The notes under the pieces were generated by a model. It had not been told where the DNA came from. It saw nothing but the letters and a program-made list of their open reading frames with translations, and searched no databases. From Desulfomicrobium macestii (GTDB lineage: Bacteria; Desulfobacterota; Desulfovibrionia; Desulfovibrionales; Desulfomicrobiaceae), in the NCBI RefSeq assembly GCF_014873765.1, contig NZ_JADBGG010000002.1:186001-250000 (forward strand): a stretch of 64,000 nucleotides of DNA, read 5' to 3'. The position numbers and the translations under genes were made by a program. Each line of letters begins with the position of its first letter. Positions within the stretch are counted from its first letter, which is position 1. Positions 33,727 through 43,120 of this stretch are shown piece after piece.

Positions 33727-35916
33727 ATGAAAACCCAAGCGAAAACACTCTCCAGACGCGGATTTCTTCAGGCGTCGGCGGCGGTGGCGGCCACCGCCGC
33801 CGGCGTCCCGGCGCTGAAGGGCCATCTGGCCACGGCCCATGCCGCAGGAGCGGCGCCCCAGGCTCCGGTCACCTCGCACTACACGGTCTGCGACATGTGC
33901 TTCAACCGCTGCGGCATGATCGCGAGGGTGCAGAACGGCCGGGTGGTCAAGCTCGACCCCAACCCCAAATTCCTCAAATCCAGAGGCATGCTCTGCGCGC
34001 GCGGCAATGCGGCCGTGGATCACCTCTATGACCCCAACCGCCTGAAAACCCCGCTCCTGCGCAAGGGCGCCCGCGGGGAGGGCAAATGGCAGCAGCTGAC
34101 ATGGGAACAGGCCCTCGATCATGCAGCGGAGCAGTTCACGCGCATCGCGGAGAAATACACCCGCTGCGGGGTCATGTTCTCTCCGGGCTCGGACATGCAG
34201 TCCCAGTTCCTGATCCGCTTCGCCGAGGTCTTCGGTTCTTACAACGTGACCTCGCACGAGACGCTTTGTCTGCTGAGCAAGAACCGGGCGTACCTCGACA
34301 CCTTCGGGGAGACTCCCTACGCCGACGTGCTCTATTCCAAGTACATCATCATCTCCGGGGCCAACCCCCTGGAGGCGATCATCACCCCGGACACCATCGA
34401 TCTCATGGAGGCCCGCAAGAACGGCTGCAAGATCGTGGTTCTGGACCCGCGCTACACCAAGACCGCGGCCCTGGCCGACGAGTGGTACGCCATCCGTCCC
34501 GGCACGGACATGGCCTTTTTCCTGGCCCTGACCAATGTCATCACCGAAGAGCGGCTCTACGACCCGGCCTTTGCCGAGAAGATGCTCTTCGGGCTGGATG
34601 AGTATGCGGCCCATGTGCGGCAGTACACGCCGGAGTGGGCGGCCGGGGAATGCGGGATTCCGGCGGAAGACATCCGGCGCATCGCCCGCGAAATCGCGGC
34701 GGCGGCCCCGGCGGCCATGATCTATCCCGGCCGTCGCAGCTCGGACTACGAAGACTCCACGCAGATCCGCCGTTCCATGGCCATCGCCAACGCCCTCCTG
34801 TCCAACTGGGACAGGCCCGGCGGCATCCTCGCGTCGCGGGAAGTGGGCGTGCGCGCCCCGTACTTCGACGTGCCCTGGTACGACGACAACCCTGATGACC
34901 GCATCGATCACGGCATGGCTCCGGGTCTCATCCACCACGAGGGTTCATTTAAGCTCATGCGCGACGCCATCATCAAGGAGGAGCCCTATCCCATCCGCGG
35001 GTGGTTCACCTTCAAGACCAACTTCATGCAGACAGCGGCCAACCGTAACAAAACCCTGGAGATGCTCAAACACCTGGATTTCGTGGTCAACGCGGATATC
35101 GTCATGAGCGACACGGCCTGGTACTCGGATCTGGTCTTGCCTTCGCCGAGCTTCCTGGAGCGCAACGACCCCGTCTCCGCCCTGCAGGGCTCCTCGGCCT
35201 GCGCCTGCGCCGTGTGGCGTGATGCCGTGGTCCCGGCCATGCACGAATGCCGGGATATGCTCTGGATATGTACGGAACTGTCCAAACGCTTGGGCTTCCC
35301 GGAGAGTTTCGACTTCACCCTGGACGAGTACCGCAAATTGCAGCTGGAGAGCATCCCCGAAGCCTTCGAGGCCATCAAGGCCGACGGCGTGTACTACAAT
35401 CCGAGCAAGGTCTACGGCATCTATTTTGACTCGCCGCTCAAGACCCAGGCGAAGAAGATCGAACTCTTCAACCAGCGCTACGCCCACGAAGGGCTCGACC
35501 CCATGCCCGTGTACAAGGCTCCGCGCCGCAAGGAGGGCGCCTTCAGGCTGGTGGTGGGACGCACGGCCTTCTTTACCCACAGCAACACCAACAACGCCCT
35601 GCTCATCCAGTTCAAGGACGAAAACACCCTGTGGATGCATCCCCGGTCGGCGGCCAGGCAGGGCCTTGTGGATGGGGAAATGGTCGAAGTGGCGAGCGCG
35701 GCTGGAACTGTTACGCTTGCGCTCAGGCTTTTCGAGGGCATGGAAGAGGAGACCGTGTACATGGCCACCGGGTTCGGGGCCCTGTCTCCGGAGTTGCCTC
35801 TGGTGCACAACAGGGGTGCGAGTATCGCCGAGGTGCTCGAAGATCACGCGGACTTCATTTCCGGAAACATGGCCATGCATGAAACCCTGGTCACCGTGAC
35901 GAGGAGGGTGGGCTGA
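33727..35916 (+). CDS. PhsA/PsrA-type molybdopterin oxidoreductase, catalytic subunit
   Basis: About 729 aa, a bis-MGD enzyme of the DMSO-reductase family. A Tat signal (LSRRGFLQAS) leads to a 4Fe-4S site C55-x2-C58-x3-C62 with a fourth Cys in GMLCARG. The likely Mo/W ligand is Cys181 in HETLCLLSKN. Cofactor-binding motifs include IIISGANPLEAI, YPGRRSSDYEDS and MSDTAWYSDLVLPSPSFLERND. Closest in form to thiosulfate or polysulfide reductases. With the next two genes it makes an A-B-C complex at the periplasmic face. The start is uncertain: ATG 33727 gives a normal Tat signal; 33667 or a TTG at 33688 with AAGGAG are alternatives. Adjacent rhodaneses support sulfur chemistry. Confidence 0.9.
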   Translation: MKTQAKTLSRRGFLQASAAVAATAAGVPALKGHLATAHAAGAAPQAPVTSHYTVCDMCFNRCGMIARVQNGRVVKLDPNPKFLKSRGMLCARGNAAVDHLYDPNRLKTPLLRKGARGEGKWQQLTWEQALDHAAEQFTRIAEKYTRCGVMFSPGSDMQSQFLIRFAEVFGSYNVTSHETLCLLSKNRAYLDTFGETPYADVLYSKYIIISGANPLEAIITPDTIDLMEARKNGCKIVVLDPRYTKTAALADEWYAIRPGTDMAFFLALTNVITEERLYDPAFAEKMLFGLDEYAAHVRQYTPEWAAGECGIPAEDIRRIAREIAAAAPAAMIYPGRRSSDYEDSTQIRRSMAIANALLSNWDRPGGILASREVGVRAPYFDVPWYDDNPDDRIDHGMAPGLIHHEGSFKLMRDAIIKEEPYPIRGWFTFKTNFMQTAANRNKTLEMLKHLDFVVNADIVMSDTAWYSDLVLPSPSFLERNDPVSALQGSSACACAVWRDAVVPAMHECRDMLWICTELSKRLGFPESFDFTLDEYRKLQLESIPEAFEAIKADGVYYNPSKVYGIYFDSPLKTQAKKIELFNQRYAHEGLDPMPVYKAPRRKEGAFRLVVGRTAFFTHSNTNNALLIQFKDENTLWMHPRSAARQGLVDGEMVEVASAAGTVTLALRLFEGMEEETVYMATGFGALSPELPLVHNRGASIAEVLEDHADFISGNMAMHETLVTVTRRVG

Positions 35917-36671
35917 TGAAGAAATACGCCATGGTCATCGATTCCTCGATGTGCATCGACTGCAAGGCCTGCATGGCCTCGTGCAAGGTGCAGAACAACG
36001 TGCCCCGCGGATACTGGCGAAACTGGATCAAGCACACCATCCCCGACTTTTCCCAGGGCTCCCAGACCCGGACCCATTTCCAGCCTGGGGGCTGCATGCA
36101 GTGCGACAACCCGACCTGCGTGCAGGCCTGCCCCAGCGGCGCGACCTACAAGGACACGCAGAACGGGATCGTACGGGTCAACGAGGCGCTGTGCATCGGG
36201 TGCGGCAACTGCATCACGGCCTGTCCTTACGACGCCCGCTTCCGTCATCCGGACAGGCGGGTGCCGGACAAGTGCGATTTCTGTTTCAGTTCCGGCAGAC
36301 TTGAGCGCGGTCTTCTTCCCGCCTGCGTGGACACTTGCCCGACCAAGGCCCGGGTTTTTGGGGACTTGAACGACCCGGACAGCGACGCCTCCCGACTGCT
36401 GCGCGAAAAGCCTTCCGTCCGGGTGCTGGCCAGGGGGGGCATCGATACCAAACCAAACATGTATTACGTGGCTGCCACCGCGCCCACGGACTGGGTGGGC
36501 GAGGTCGAATTCCCCGGTGCGTTCACGACCATGGCCACCCTGGTCAACCCGGTGGTCAAGGTGGCGGTGGGCCTCAGCGCCCTGGGTGTCGCGGTCATGT
36601 GGGCCAAGCAGATCTTTTCTCCGGACAGGGAGGAGAGCGAACATGAATCGTCAGCCCCGGGAAAGGATTGA
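35916..36671 (+). CDS. Four-cluster ferredoxin subunit (PhsB/PsrB type) with C-terminal anchor
   Basis: A 251-aa electron-transfer subunit. Cys motifs are CIDCKACMASCK (C12-C22), CMQCDNPTCVQACP, CIGCGNCITACP, and CDFC with CVDTCP, fitting four 4Fe-4S clusters. Unlike soluble PhsB, it ends with a hydrophobic helix (VVKVAVGLSALGVAVMWA, about 213-231) and a charged tail, as in FdnH/HybA-type subunits. Its start overlaps the catalytic gene's stop by one base (TGATG). Confidence 0.93.
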   Translation: MKKYAMVIDSSMCIDCKACMASCKVQNNVPRGYWRNWIKHTIPDFSQGSQTRTHFQPGGCMQCDNPTCVQACPSGATYKDTQNGIVRVNEALCIGCGNCITACPYDARFRHPDRRVPDKCDFCFSSGRLERGLLPACVDTCPTKARVFGDLNDPDSDASRLLREKPSVRVLARGGIDTKPNMYYVAATAPTDWVGEVEFPGAFTTMATLVNPVVKVAVGLSALGVAVMWAKQIFSPDREESEHESSAPGKD

Positions 36672-36679
36672 GGTGCCCC

Positions 36680-37402
36680 ATGAGTGAAAAAATGATCCAC
36701 AGACATACCCGGCTCTCCATCTTCATGCACTGGTTCAACGCCTTCTGCTGGTTCGCCCTTTTGCTGACGGGCCTGGGGCTGATCAAGAACGAAGAGCTGA
36801 ACCCCGTTGGCGCGTGGTTACCGAACCTGATGCGCAGCCTTTTCGGCGGCGGGGAAAACCTGCTCCTGGTGCATCAGTACCTCGGCCTGGTCTGGGCCGG
36901 GGCGTTTTTGGCCTACATCCTCTTCAAGCCGCGCGCGACCTGGTCCTTCCTCAAGGAGGTCTTTCCCGTGTCTCCGGCCAGCGATATGCAGTGGCTGCTC
37001 AAGATGACCCTGAAGATGACCCTGGGTCGCAAAGGGATTGAGCGCTTCGGGCTGAGCCCGGACCTGCCGCCCCAGGGCTTTTACAACTTCGGGCAGAAGC
37101 TCTTCGCCCAGGCCTCGGTGGTGGGCGGGGTGGTGATCGTGGCCACGGGCCTGGTCATGTTCTTTTCAACCATATCCATGGACAACCCCGGCCCGGCGGC
37201 CTGGTCCCGCGTGATCCACTACCTGACGGTGGGTCTGGTTTTCGCGGGCCTGCTGGTGCACATCTTCATGGCCGCCATCTCCCGCGAGGAGCGCCCGGCA
37301 TTCAAGTCCATGTTCACCGGCAACGTGTCCGAACACTACGTGCGGCATCATCACTCGTTGTGGTACGCGCAGGTGGCCGCCGAAAAGGACAAAGACGGCT
37401 AG
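36680..37402 (+). CDS. Cytochrome b membrane subunit (FdnI/cytochrome b561 type)
   Basis: A 240-aa protein with four hydrophobic helices and conserved His for two b hemes (FMHWFNAFCWF, LLVHQYLGL, VIHYLTVGLVFAGLLVHIF) plus the C-terminal YVRHHHSLWY typical of formate-dehydrogenase gamma subunits. It would connect the complex to the menaquinone pool. ATG 36680 was chosen, with GAGGTG upstream. Confidence 0.9.
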   Translation: MSEKMIHRHTRLSIFMHWFNAFCWFALLLTGLGLIKNEELNPVGAWLPNLMRSLFGGGENLLLVHQYLGLVWAGAFLAYILFKPRATWSFLKEVFPVSPASDMQWLLKMTLKMTLGRKGIERFGLSPDLPPQGFYNFGQKLFAQASVVGGVVIVATGLVMFFSTISMDNPGPAAWSRVIHYLTVGLVFAGLLVHIFMAAISREERPAFKSMFTGNVSEHYVRHHHSLWYAQVAAEKDKDG

Positions 37403-37484
37403 TCACGGGCTTTCAAGAGGCGCGGCGGCTGTCCGTACGGTAAATTCAACTTTTAATGCAACCAATCAGATGAGGAGCAAGGCA

Positions 37485-38783
37485 ATGCGCAGACAATCAT
37501 CCCTTCTTCATGTTCTTGTGGTGGCGCTCCTTCTGGGGCTGCTCGCCGGCTGTTCCGGCGCGCGCGGTCACAAGGGCGCGGCTCTCCAGCTCGATCCGGC
37601 CAAGGTGCCCACACCCTACCACACCCTGGTGGACATCGAGTTCGTCAAACCTCTGGTCTTTGAGGCCATGCTGAACCAGAACCCGTCGACGGGGGCCATG
37701 ATCATCGACGCCCGGCCCAAACAGCCCCGCTATGACAAGGGCCACATCCCAACGGCGGTGAGCCTGCCCGGCAGCCAGTTCGACAAGATGGCCGCCGAGG
37801 TCCTGCCTGCGGACAAGGACACCCTGCTGGTCTTCTATTGCGGCGGGCTGGCCTGTCCCTTGAGCCACCAGTCGGCCTGGAAGGCCGAAGCCCTTGGCTA
37901 CACCAACGTCAAGGTCTATGCCGCTGGTGACCCTGAATGGGAATCCCTGGGGTACACGGTCTGGACGGCGCGCGATGTGCGTACGCCTCTGCCGGTGCTC
38001 GATCCGGCCAAGGTGACCAAACCGTTTCATCGGCTGCTGACCCTCGATCAGGTCAAGCCGTACGTGGCCAACGCCATGCTTTCGGCCACACCCATAGAGG
38101 ACGTGATGATCATCGACGCCCGGCCCAAGCAGCCCCGCTATGACAAGGGGCACATCCCCACGGCCGTGAGCCTGCCAGACAGCCAGTTCGACAAGATGGC
38201 CGCCGAGGTTCTGCCTGCCGACAAGAGCGCGAAGCTGATCTTCTACTGCGGCGGAGTGGAATGTCCCTTGAGTCACCAGTCGGCCTGGAAGGCGGAAGCC
38301 CTGGGCTACACCAATGTGGCCGTGTATGCGGGTGGCGATCCTGAATGGGTGGCCAAGGGCCTTAAGGTCTGGACCGCCGAGGGGGCTTCCCAGGAGGCCG
38401 CGCCGGCCCCGGCCCCGGCCCCGGCCGCTGCTCCGGCCGGAGCATTGAAGGCCGGTGCTGCCGAAGGGACCATCGACAACGATGTATTCACTGAACTGGC
38501 CCGGAACAATGTGGACAGCATCCGGCTCATCGACGTGCGCGCACCTGCGGAGTTCGCCATCGCGCATATCCCCGGTTCCGTGAACATGACCGTGGACATG
38601 CTCGAGAAGAAAATAGACGAGTTCTCGGCGGAAAAGCCCCTCGTGTTCATTTGCTCCACCGGCGCACGCAGCGGCGAAGCCTTCTACATGTTCCAGGCCA
38701 TGCGGCCTGACCTGAAGGACGTCTACTACGTTGACGCCAATGTCAGTTTCGCCCCTGACGGGTCTTTCGAGATCAAGAAGTAG
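37485..38783 (+). CDS. Triple-rhodanese lipoprotein
   Basis: A 432-aa exported lipoprotein (lipobox LLAGC) with three rhodanese domains. Domains 1 and 2 are near-identical repeats (each with IIDARPKQPRYDKGHIPTA and FYCGG(L/V)(A/E)CPLSHQSAW), so they arose by recent duplication. Each has the catalytic Cys and a second Cys five residues later (C-x4-C). An Ala-Pro-rich linker (about 300-320) leads to domain 3 with FICSTGARSG, a classic CxxGxR loop. ATG 37485 has GAGGAG upstream. Placed after the molybdoenzyme, it probably carries or donates sulfane sulfur in the periplasm. Confidence 0.93.
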   Translation: MRRQSSLLHVLVVALLLGLLAGCSGARGHKGAALQLDPAKVPTPYHTLVDIEFVKPLVFEAMLNQNPSTGAMIIDARPKQPRYDKGHIPTAVSLPGSQFDKMAAEVLPADKDTLLVFYCGGLACPLSHQSAWKAEALGYTNVKVYAAGDPEWESLGYTVWTARDVRTPLPVLDPAKVTKPFHRLLTLDQVKPYVANAMLSATPIEDVMIIDARPKQPRYDKGHIPTAVSLPDSQFDKMAAEVLPADKSAKLIFYCGGVECPLSHQSAWKAEALGYTNVAVYAGGDPEWVAKGLKVWTAEGASQEAAPAPAPAPAAAPAGALKAGAAEGTIDNDVFTELARNNVDSIRLIDVRAPAEFAIAHIPGSVNMTVDMLEKKIDEFSAEKPLVFICSTGARSGEAFYMFQAMRPDLKDVYYVDANVSFAPDGSFEIKK

Positions 38784-38819
38784 CGGGGCCTGGTCTCTGT
38801 TCGCAATGCGTCACCCGTT

Positions 38820-38861
38820 GGCCGCCTTCGTCATGCATTGGTGAGGGCGGCCTTTAAAGTT
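38820..38861 (+). terminator. Terminator-like hairpin between the two rhodanese genes
   Basis: GGCCGCC (38820-38826) pairs with GGCGGCC (38846-38852), followed by a short T-rich stretch. May reduce transcription into the downstream gene. Confidence 0.45.
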
Positions 38862-38881
38862 TGCAGGGAGGGGGAAATGCC

Positions 38882-39364
38882 GTGAGGATCATGCATCTGC
38901 TGCGACGAGCCTTGTGTCTGTCCGTGCTGACGGCGCTGTGCTGCGTCTCGACTGGGCTGGCCGATCAGGAAACCGGCTCCCCGCTTTATGAGCAGGCCGC
39001 GCGTGCGGCCGAGCGCGACGGCTACAGGATGGTCACCACCGCCGGGTTGCGCGAGATGCTGCGCGTCAAGCCAGGCGTGCTGCTGGTCGATGTGCGTTTT
39101 TCCTACGAGTACGCCGAAGGACACATGCCCGGTGCGGTCAGTCTGCCCGTTGACCTCTCGGACCGGGGCGACCTGCCTCCTGCCCGGCGGCAGGCCTTCG
39201 AGGACGTCCTGGGCGCGGACAAGGACAGGATCATCGTGGTCTATTGCCGGGGATTTCGCTGACTGCTCAGCGGGATCGCCGCAGCCTGGGCCGTGCGTCT
39301 GGGATACACGAATGTCTTTCGCTACCCGGGCGGGTATCAGGCCTGGCAGGGGCGGACTCCCTGA
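38882..39364 (+). CDS. Exported rhodanese with in-frame UGA (candidate selenoprotein, or nonsense mutation)
   Basis: From GTG 38882 (GGAGGGGG upstream; ATG 38891 is an alternative) the frame runs to TGA 39362-39364 with one in-frame TGA at 39260-39262 (codon 127). The product would be a 160-aa exported rhodanese: signal peptide, LLVDVRFSYEYAEGHMPGAV, then VVYCRGFR-U-LLSGIAAAWAVRLGYTNV. C122 is the catalytic Cys. The UGA aligns exactly with the second Cys of C-x4-C in two domains of the upstream gene (YCGGLACPLS), and the sequence after it is clearly rhodanese. A hairpin begins 3 nt after the UGA. This could be Sec in place of Cys, or a TGC-to-TGA mutation. Confidence 0.7.
39265..39291 (+). 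promoter_or_regulatory. Possible SECIS hairpin of the rhodanese gene
   Basis: GCTCAG (39265-39270) pairs with CTGGGC (39286-39291), then CGG with CCG, around the loop GATCG, with a 4-nt bulge on the 3' side. The loop begins about 11 nt after the UGA, closer than usual for bacterial SECIS elements. Confidence 0.3.
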
Positions 39365-39400
39365 AAGGGAGCAATGCCGGTTCTGTTTTCATTCGGATTG

Positions 39401-41809
39401 TCAGGAACCGGCGGACATTGTCTTTTCGATGACCTGAATCAGGGCTTCCCTGCTTACCGGCTTGGCCAGATAGTCGGTCATGCCGGCCTGAAGAAAGGTC
39501 TCCCTGTCTCCGGCCATGGCATAGGCGGTCATGGCGACGATGGGGATTGCGGCCTTGGCGCCAAGCTCCCTTGACTTGCGGATGATTCTGGTCGCCTCGA
39601 CGCCGTCCAGGACAGGCATCTGGATGTCCATGAAGATCAGGTCGAAGTCCTGCCGGGCCAGGGCGTCCAGGGCTTCCTGTCCGTTCATGACCGCAGTCAC
39701 CGTGTGCCCGAGTTTTTGCAACATTTTGAGGCTGGTCAGCAGATTGACCTCGTCGTCCTCGGCCAGAAGAATCCGGCGTGGGGAGTTGGCTGCCGAAGGA
39801 GCCTGGATCTGGGGCTCGGCAGGTTTCGGGATCGACAGGGGCAGGGACAGGCATATGGCGGTTCCCTCGCCGGGGCCGGTGTCCACTGCCAGATTGCCTC
39901 CCAGCAGCAGGGTCAGGCGCCTTACGATGGACAGGCCAAGCCCCGCGCCCTGGTGCTGACGGACGAAGGAACCGTCAACCTGTACAAAGGGTTCGAAGAT
40001 GTCCTTGAGACGGTCATCCGGGATGCCTGTTCCCGTGTCAAAGACGCAGAGCAGCAGGCGACATTCTTTTTGCGCGTTGCTGGGCAGGGCGGAGATCTCG
40101 ACGGCGATTCGGCCGTGCTCGGTGAATTTGATGGCGTTGCCGACCAGGTTGAAGAGAATCTGGCGCAGGCGCATCTCGTCTCCGACAAACCGTGGCGGCA
40201 CGTTTTCGGCAAGCTGGAAGTTCAGGTCCAGTTTTTTTTGTCTGGCGATGGGGGCAAAGAGTTCGAGTACGGAATCCTTGAGCGCGCCAATTTCGAACTC
40301 GGTCTCGTAAAGTACCAGTTTTCCGGACTCGATGCGCGAGATGTCCAGGATGTCTGAAAGCAGGCGGGTCAGCCGGGTGGAGGAGTTGATGGCCATGGAC
40401 ACGAAGCTGCGCTGCTCCTCGTCCAGACTGGTCGTTTCCATGAGTTGCAGCGTGCCCAGCACTCCGTTCAGGGGGGTGCGGATTTCGTGACTCATGTTGG
40501 CCAGGAATTCACTCTTGGCCCGGTTGGCGGCTTGACTTTGGGTTGCCAGTTCCGTGGCCCGCGCCGTGGCTTCGAGCAGTTCCCGATTGGCGGTGCGCAG
40601 CTTGGCCTGGATCGAGTTGCGTTCGGTGATGTCCGTGGCGGTGAAGGTCACGCCCAGGGAAAGGTTTTCCGGGTCAAGGGGAGTAGAGGCCATGAGCACG
40701 TCAATGATGGTCCCGTCCTTTCTGAGCCAGCGCGTCTCGACCTCGCCGGTTCCTTTTGCCTTGATCTGCCTGTATTTTTCCCGGCCGACAAAGTCGAAAT
40801 CCTCCTGCGCGGGATAAAGCATGCGTGCGCTTTGGCCCAGCAGTTCCTCTTCTGTATGTCCGGTCATTTCGCAGACGCGCTGGTTGACGCGGATCAGAAC
40901 CCGGTTCCTGACCACGCCGATGCCCGTGGGGGCGACCTTGAAAATGGCCTGCAGGTGTTCCTGGCTTTCGCGCAGGGCTTCCTCGATCCGTTTTTGTTCG
41001 GTGATGTCGAGCATGAAGCCGAACCAGGTGATGCTCCCGTCCGGCATGGCCTGCGGGTTTGATGCGCCCCGGATCCATTTGGTCGCCTCGGTGCGGGTGA
41101 AGATGCGAAAATCTTCCTTCCAGGGGCTCATGGACAGGGCCGATTGCTCGATGGAGGCAAAGAGCCTGCTCTGGTCTTCCGGGAAGACGTTCTGAAAAAG
41201 AACGGAGGTGTCGCGCAGGGATTCGTCCGGCCATTCGAGTAGCCGACCCGCACCCTGGCTCACAAAGGGAATTTCGTATGCCAGGGGCCCCCTGCGGGTG
41301 AACTGGTAGAGCGCGCCGGGAACATTGGCGGTTATGGAGCGCAGCAGGGTCTCGTTTTTCCGCAAGGTCTCCTCGGCCGATTTTCGAGCAGTGACGTCCT
41401 GGGCAAAACCGTCGATAACCCATTCTTCAGGGCAATCGTGACTGCCGAGGCTTGCGTTTTCGTGAATCCAGATGACTTCGCCGTTTTTCTTTCTGGCCTG
41501 AAATTCGAAATGTCTGACCACGCCGTCAGCTTGCAGCAGATCTATGAATTCCCGGCGGCGAGAGGATTCGACGTAGAGCTGACGGGAGAGGTCCGTCAGA
41601 TCGGCAAGAGCTTCCTGCGCTGTGTCATATCCCATCATTTCCGCCATGGCGGGATTGAGTTCCAGGAACCTGCCCGAAAGGGAGCTTCGATACACTCCGA
41701 CCGGAGAATGTTCGAAGCGGTTTTTGTATCTGGCCTCGCTGTCTTCAAGGGCGGCCTGGGCGGCGGCGAGTCGTTTATCCAGCTCGTCGGCGGGGAGGGT
41801 GTTCGTCAT
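39401..41809 (-). CDS. Hybrid sensor histidine kinase/response regulator with PAS domains
   Basis: An 802-aa cytoplasmic hybrid kinase. Three PAS domains (roughly 20-140, 150-270, 275-395, each ending in a D(V/I)T(A/E)(R/Q)K-type motif) are followed by a HisKA domain (MSHEIRTPLNGVLG, His near 440), HATPase_c (NLVGNAIKF, DTGTGIP, GAGLGLSIVRRL) and a C-terminal receiver (FMDIQMPVLDG, Asp near 727; AKPVS). There is no transmembrane segment, so the signal is internal. Output partner unknown. The start has a distant GGAG. Confidence 0.94.
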   Translation of the reverse strand: MTNTLPADELDKRLAAAQAALEDSEARYKNRFEHSPVGVYRSSLSGRFLELNPAMAEMMGYDTAQEALADLTDLSRQLYVESSRRREFIDLLQADGVVRHFEFQARKKNGEVIWIHENASLGSHDCPEEWVIDGFAQDVTARKSAEETLRKNETLLRSITANVPGALYQFTRRGPLAYEIPFVSQGAGRLLEWPDESLRDTSVLFQNVFPEDQSRLFASIEQSALSMSPWKEDFRIFTRTEATKWIRGASNPQAMPDGSITWFGFMLDITEQKRIEEALRESQEHLQAIFKVAPTGIGVVRNRVLIRVNQRVCEMTGHTEEELLGQSARMLYPAQEDFDFVGREKYRQIKAKGTGEVETRWLRKDGTIIDVLMASTPLDPENLSLGVTFTATDITERNSIQAKLRTANRELLEATARATELATQSQAANRAKSEFLANMSHEIRTPLNGVLGTLQLMETTSLDEEQRSFVSMAINSSTRLTRLLSDILDISRIESGKLVLYETEFEIGALKDSVLELFAPIARQKKLDLNFQLAENVPPRFVGDEMRLRQILFNLVGNAIKFTEHGRIAVEISALPSNAQKECRLLLCVFDTGTGIPDDRLKDIFEPFVQVDGSFVRQHQGAGLGLSIVRRLTLLLGGNLAVDTGPGEGTAICLSLPLSIPKPAEPQIQAPSAANSPRRILLAEDDEVNLLTSLKMLQKLGHTVTAVMNGQEALDALARQDFDLIFMDIQMPVLDGVEATRIIRKSRELGAKAAIPIVAMTAYAMAGDRETFLQAGMTDYLAKPVSREALIQVIEKTMSAGS

Positions 41810-42104
41810 ATGGATTTTTGCTCCAGAGAGTCGCTGTGATCAGGCAGAACTGGTCTGTTGTTCTTGCGGCACCGCGCGTGACTGACTGTGCATTACGGAG
41901 GCGCTGAATCTGGGATCAAGGATTGGTGCTGAAGAAGAACATGACAGCTTTTTTCGGCCAATACAACCAAAGCCGTCCGGGAAAGAGGGCTGCGCCGAAA
42001 ACGGGATGCTGCCGGCGTGATGTTTTATGGAAGTCTTTGGGCGGGATTTGATCCTGGTGGGATGCCTTGGCGGTTCGACAGGCGTTTTTTTGCTTCCGCT
42101 GCCG
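41810..42104. other. Intergenic stretch, no gene seen
   Basis: About 295 bp between the hybrid kinase start and the end of the EamA transporter gene, both on the minus strand. It should hold the kinase promoter; I see no convincing promoter, RNA or small gene. Confidence 0.5.
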
Positions 42105-42980
42105 TCATGGTCTGGCCTGGGACCAGATCATGCCGCCGAGCATCAGCGCGCAGCCGATGAGGGCCTGAGTGGTGAGAATTTCGCCCAGCAGCATCCAGCC
42201 TGCCACGGCGGCAAAGACCGCCTCCAGGCTCAGGATGATGGCCGCCGGGGCCGGGCGGGCGTCGCGCTGGGCCACGACCTGCAGGGTGTAGGCCACACCG
42301 ACGCTCATGAGTCCGCCGTAGAGGATGGGGACGATGCCGGCCCAGAGACCGGCCAGGGTGATTTCTTCAAAGGCCGCGGCTCCGGCCAGGCTGATCAGGC
42401 TGCAGAAGGCGAACTGGACGGCTGCCAGCTTTATGGCGTCCACGGCCGCAAGCCCGCCGGTCAGCTTGCCGATGAGGAGCACATGCACGCCCCAGAAAAA
42501 CGCCGACATGAGGACCAGCGCGTCCCCCTTGTCCATGGTCATGCTCTCGGTGACGCTCAGCATGTACATGCCGGCGATGGCCAGCCCCGCTCCGGCCCAG
42601 GTCCCGATGCCGTAGCGGTGTCCGAGGAAGATGCCGATCAGCGGCACGAAGACCACGTACAGTCCGGTGATGAACCCGGCCTTGCCCGCCGTGGTGTAGC
42701 ACAGCCCGAACTGCTGTAGCCACGCGCCCAGAAAGAGGGCTCCGCCCATGAGCAGGCCGCCGCGGATCAGGGTGGACAGCGGCGGGGCGACGGTGGTGCG
42801 TCTTCTGTCCATATTCGCGATGAGGGGCAGGAGAGCCAGGGCGCCCAGCGCGAAGCGGATGCCGTTGAAGGTCAGGGGGCCCATGTGGTCCATGCCCATG
42901 CGCTGCGCCACGAAGGCCGCGCCCCAGATCAGGGCGGTCAGCAAAAGGAAGAGATTGGCGCGTATGGTTCTGGAGTTCAT
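42105..42980 (-). CDS. EamA/DMT-family transporter
   Basis: A 291-aa inner-membrane protein with ten hydrophobic helices in two EamA repeats. The first begins NLFLLLTALIWGAAFVAQR and the second begins ALVLMSAFFWGVHVLLIGK. Typical of drug/metabolite exporters of unknown substrate. AGGA lies upstream of the ATG. Confidence 0.92.
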   Translation of the reverse strand: MNSRTIRANLFLLLTALIWGAAFVAQRMGMDHMGPLTFNGIRFALGALALLPLIANMDRRRTTVAPPLSTLIRGGLLMGGALFLGAWLQQFGLCYTTAGKAGFITGLYVVFVPLIGIFLGHRYGIGTWAGAGLAIAGMYMLSVTESMTMDKGDALVLMSAFFWGVHVLLIGKLTGGLAAVDAIKLAAVQFAFCSLISLAGAAAFEEITLAGLWAGIVPILYGGLMSVGVAYTLQVVAQRDARPAPAAIILSLEAVFAAVAGWMLLGEILTTQALIGCALMLGGMIWSQARP

Positions 42981-43120
42981 GGGGATTCCTTGTGCGGCAA
43001 GCGGGTGATGTCTTTCGGGCTGGATGGAGGCTGTAGCGGGCCGGGGGCGGCTCCGTCAAGGCGGGGGTGGAGGGTCGGGGGTAGGCGTGGGTGGATTTTA
43101 AAGGGGGGGGCGCAGAAGAA

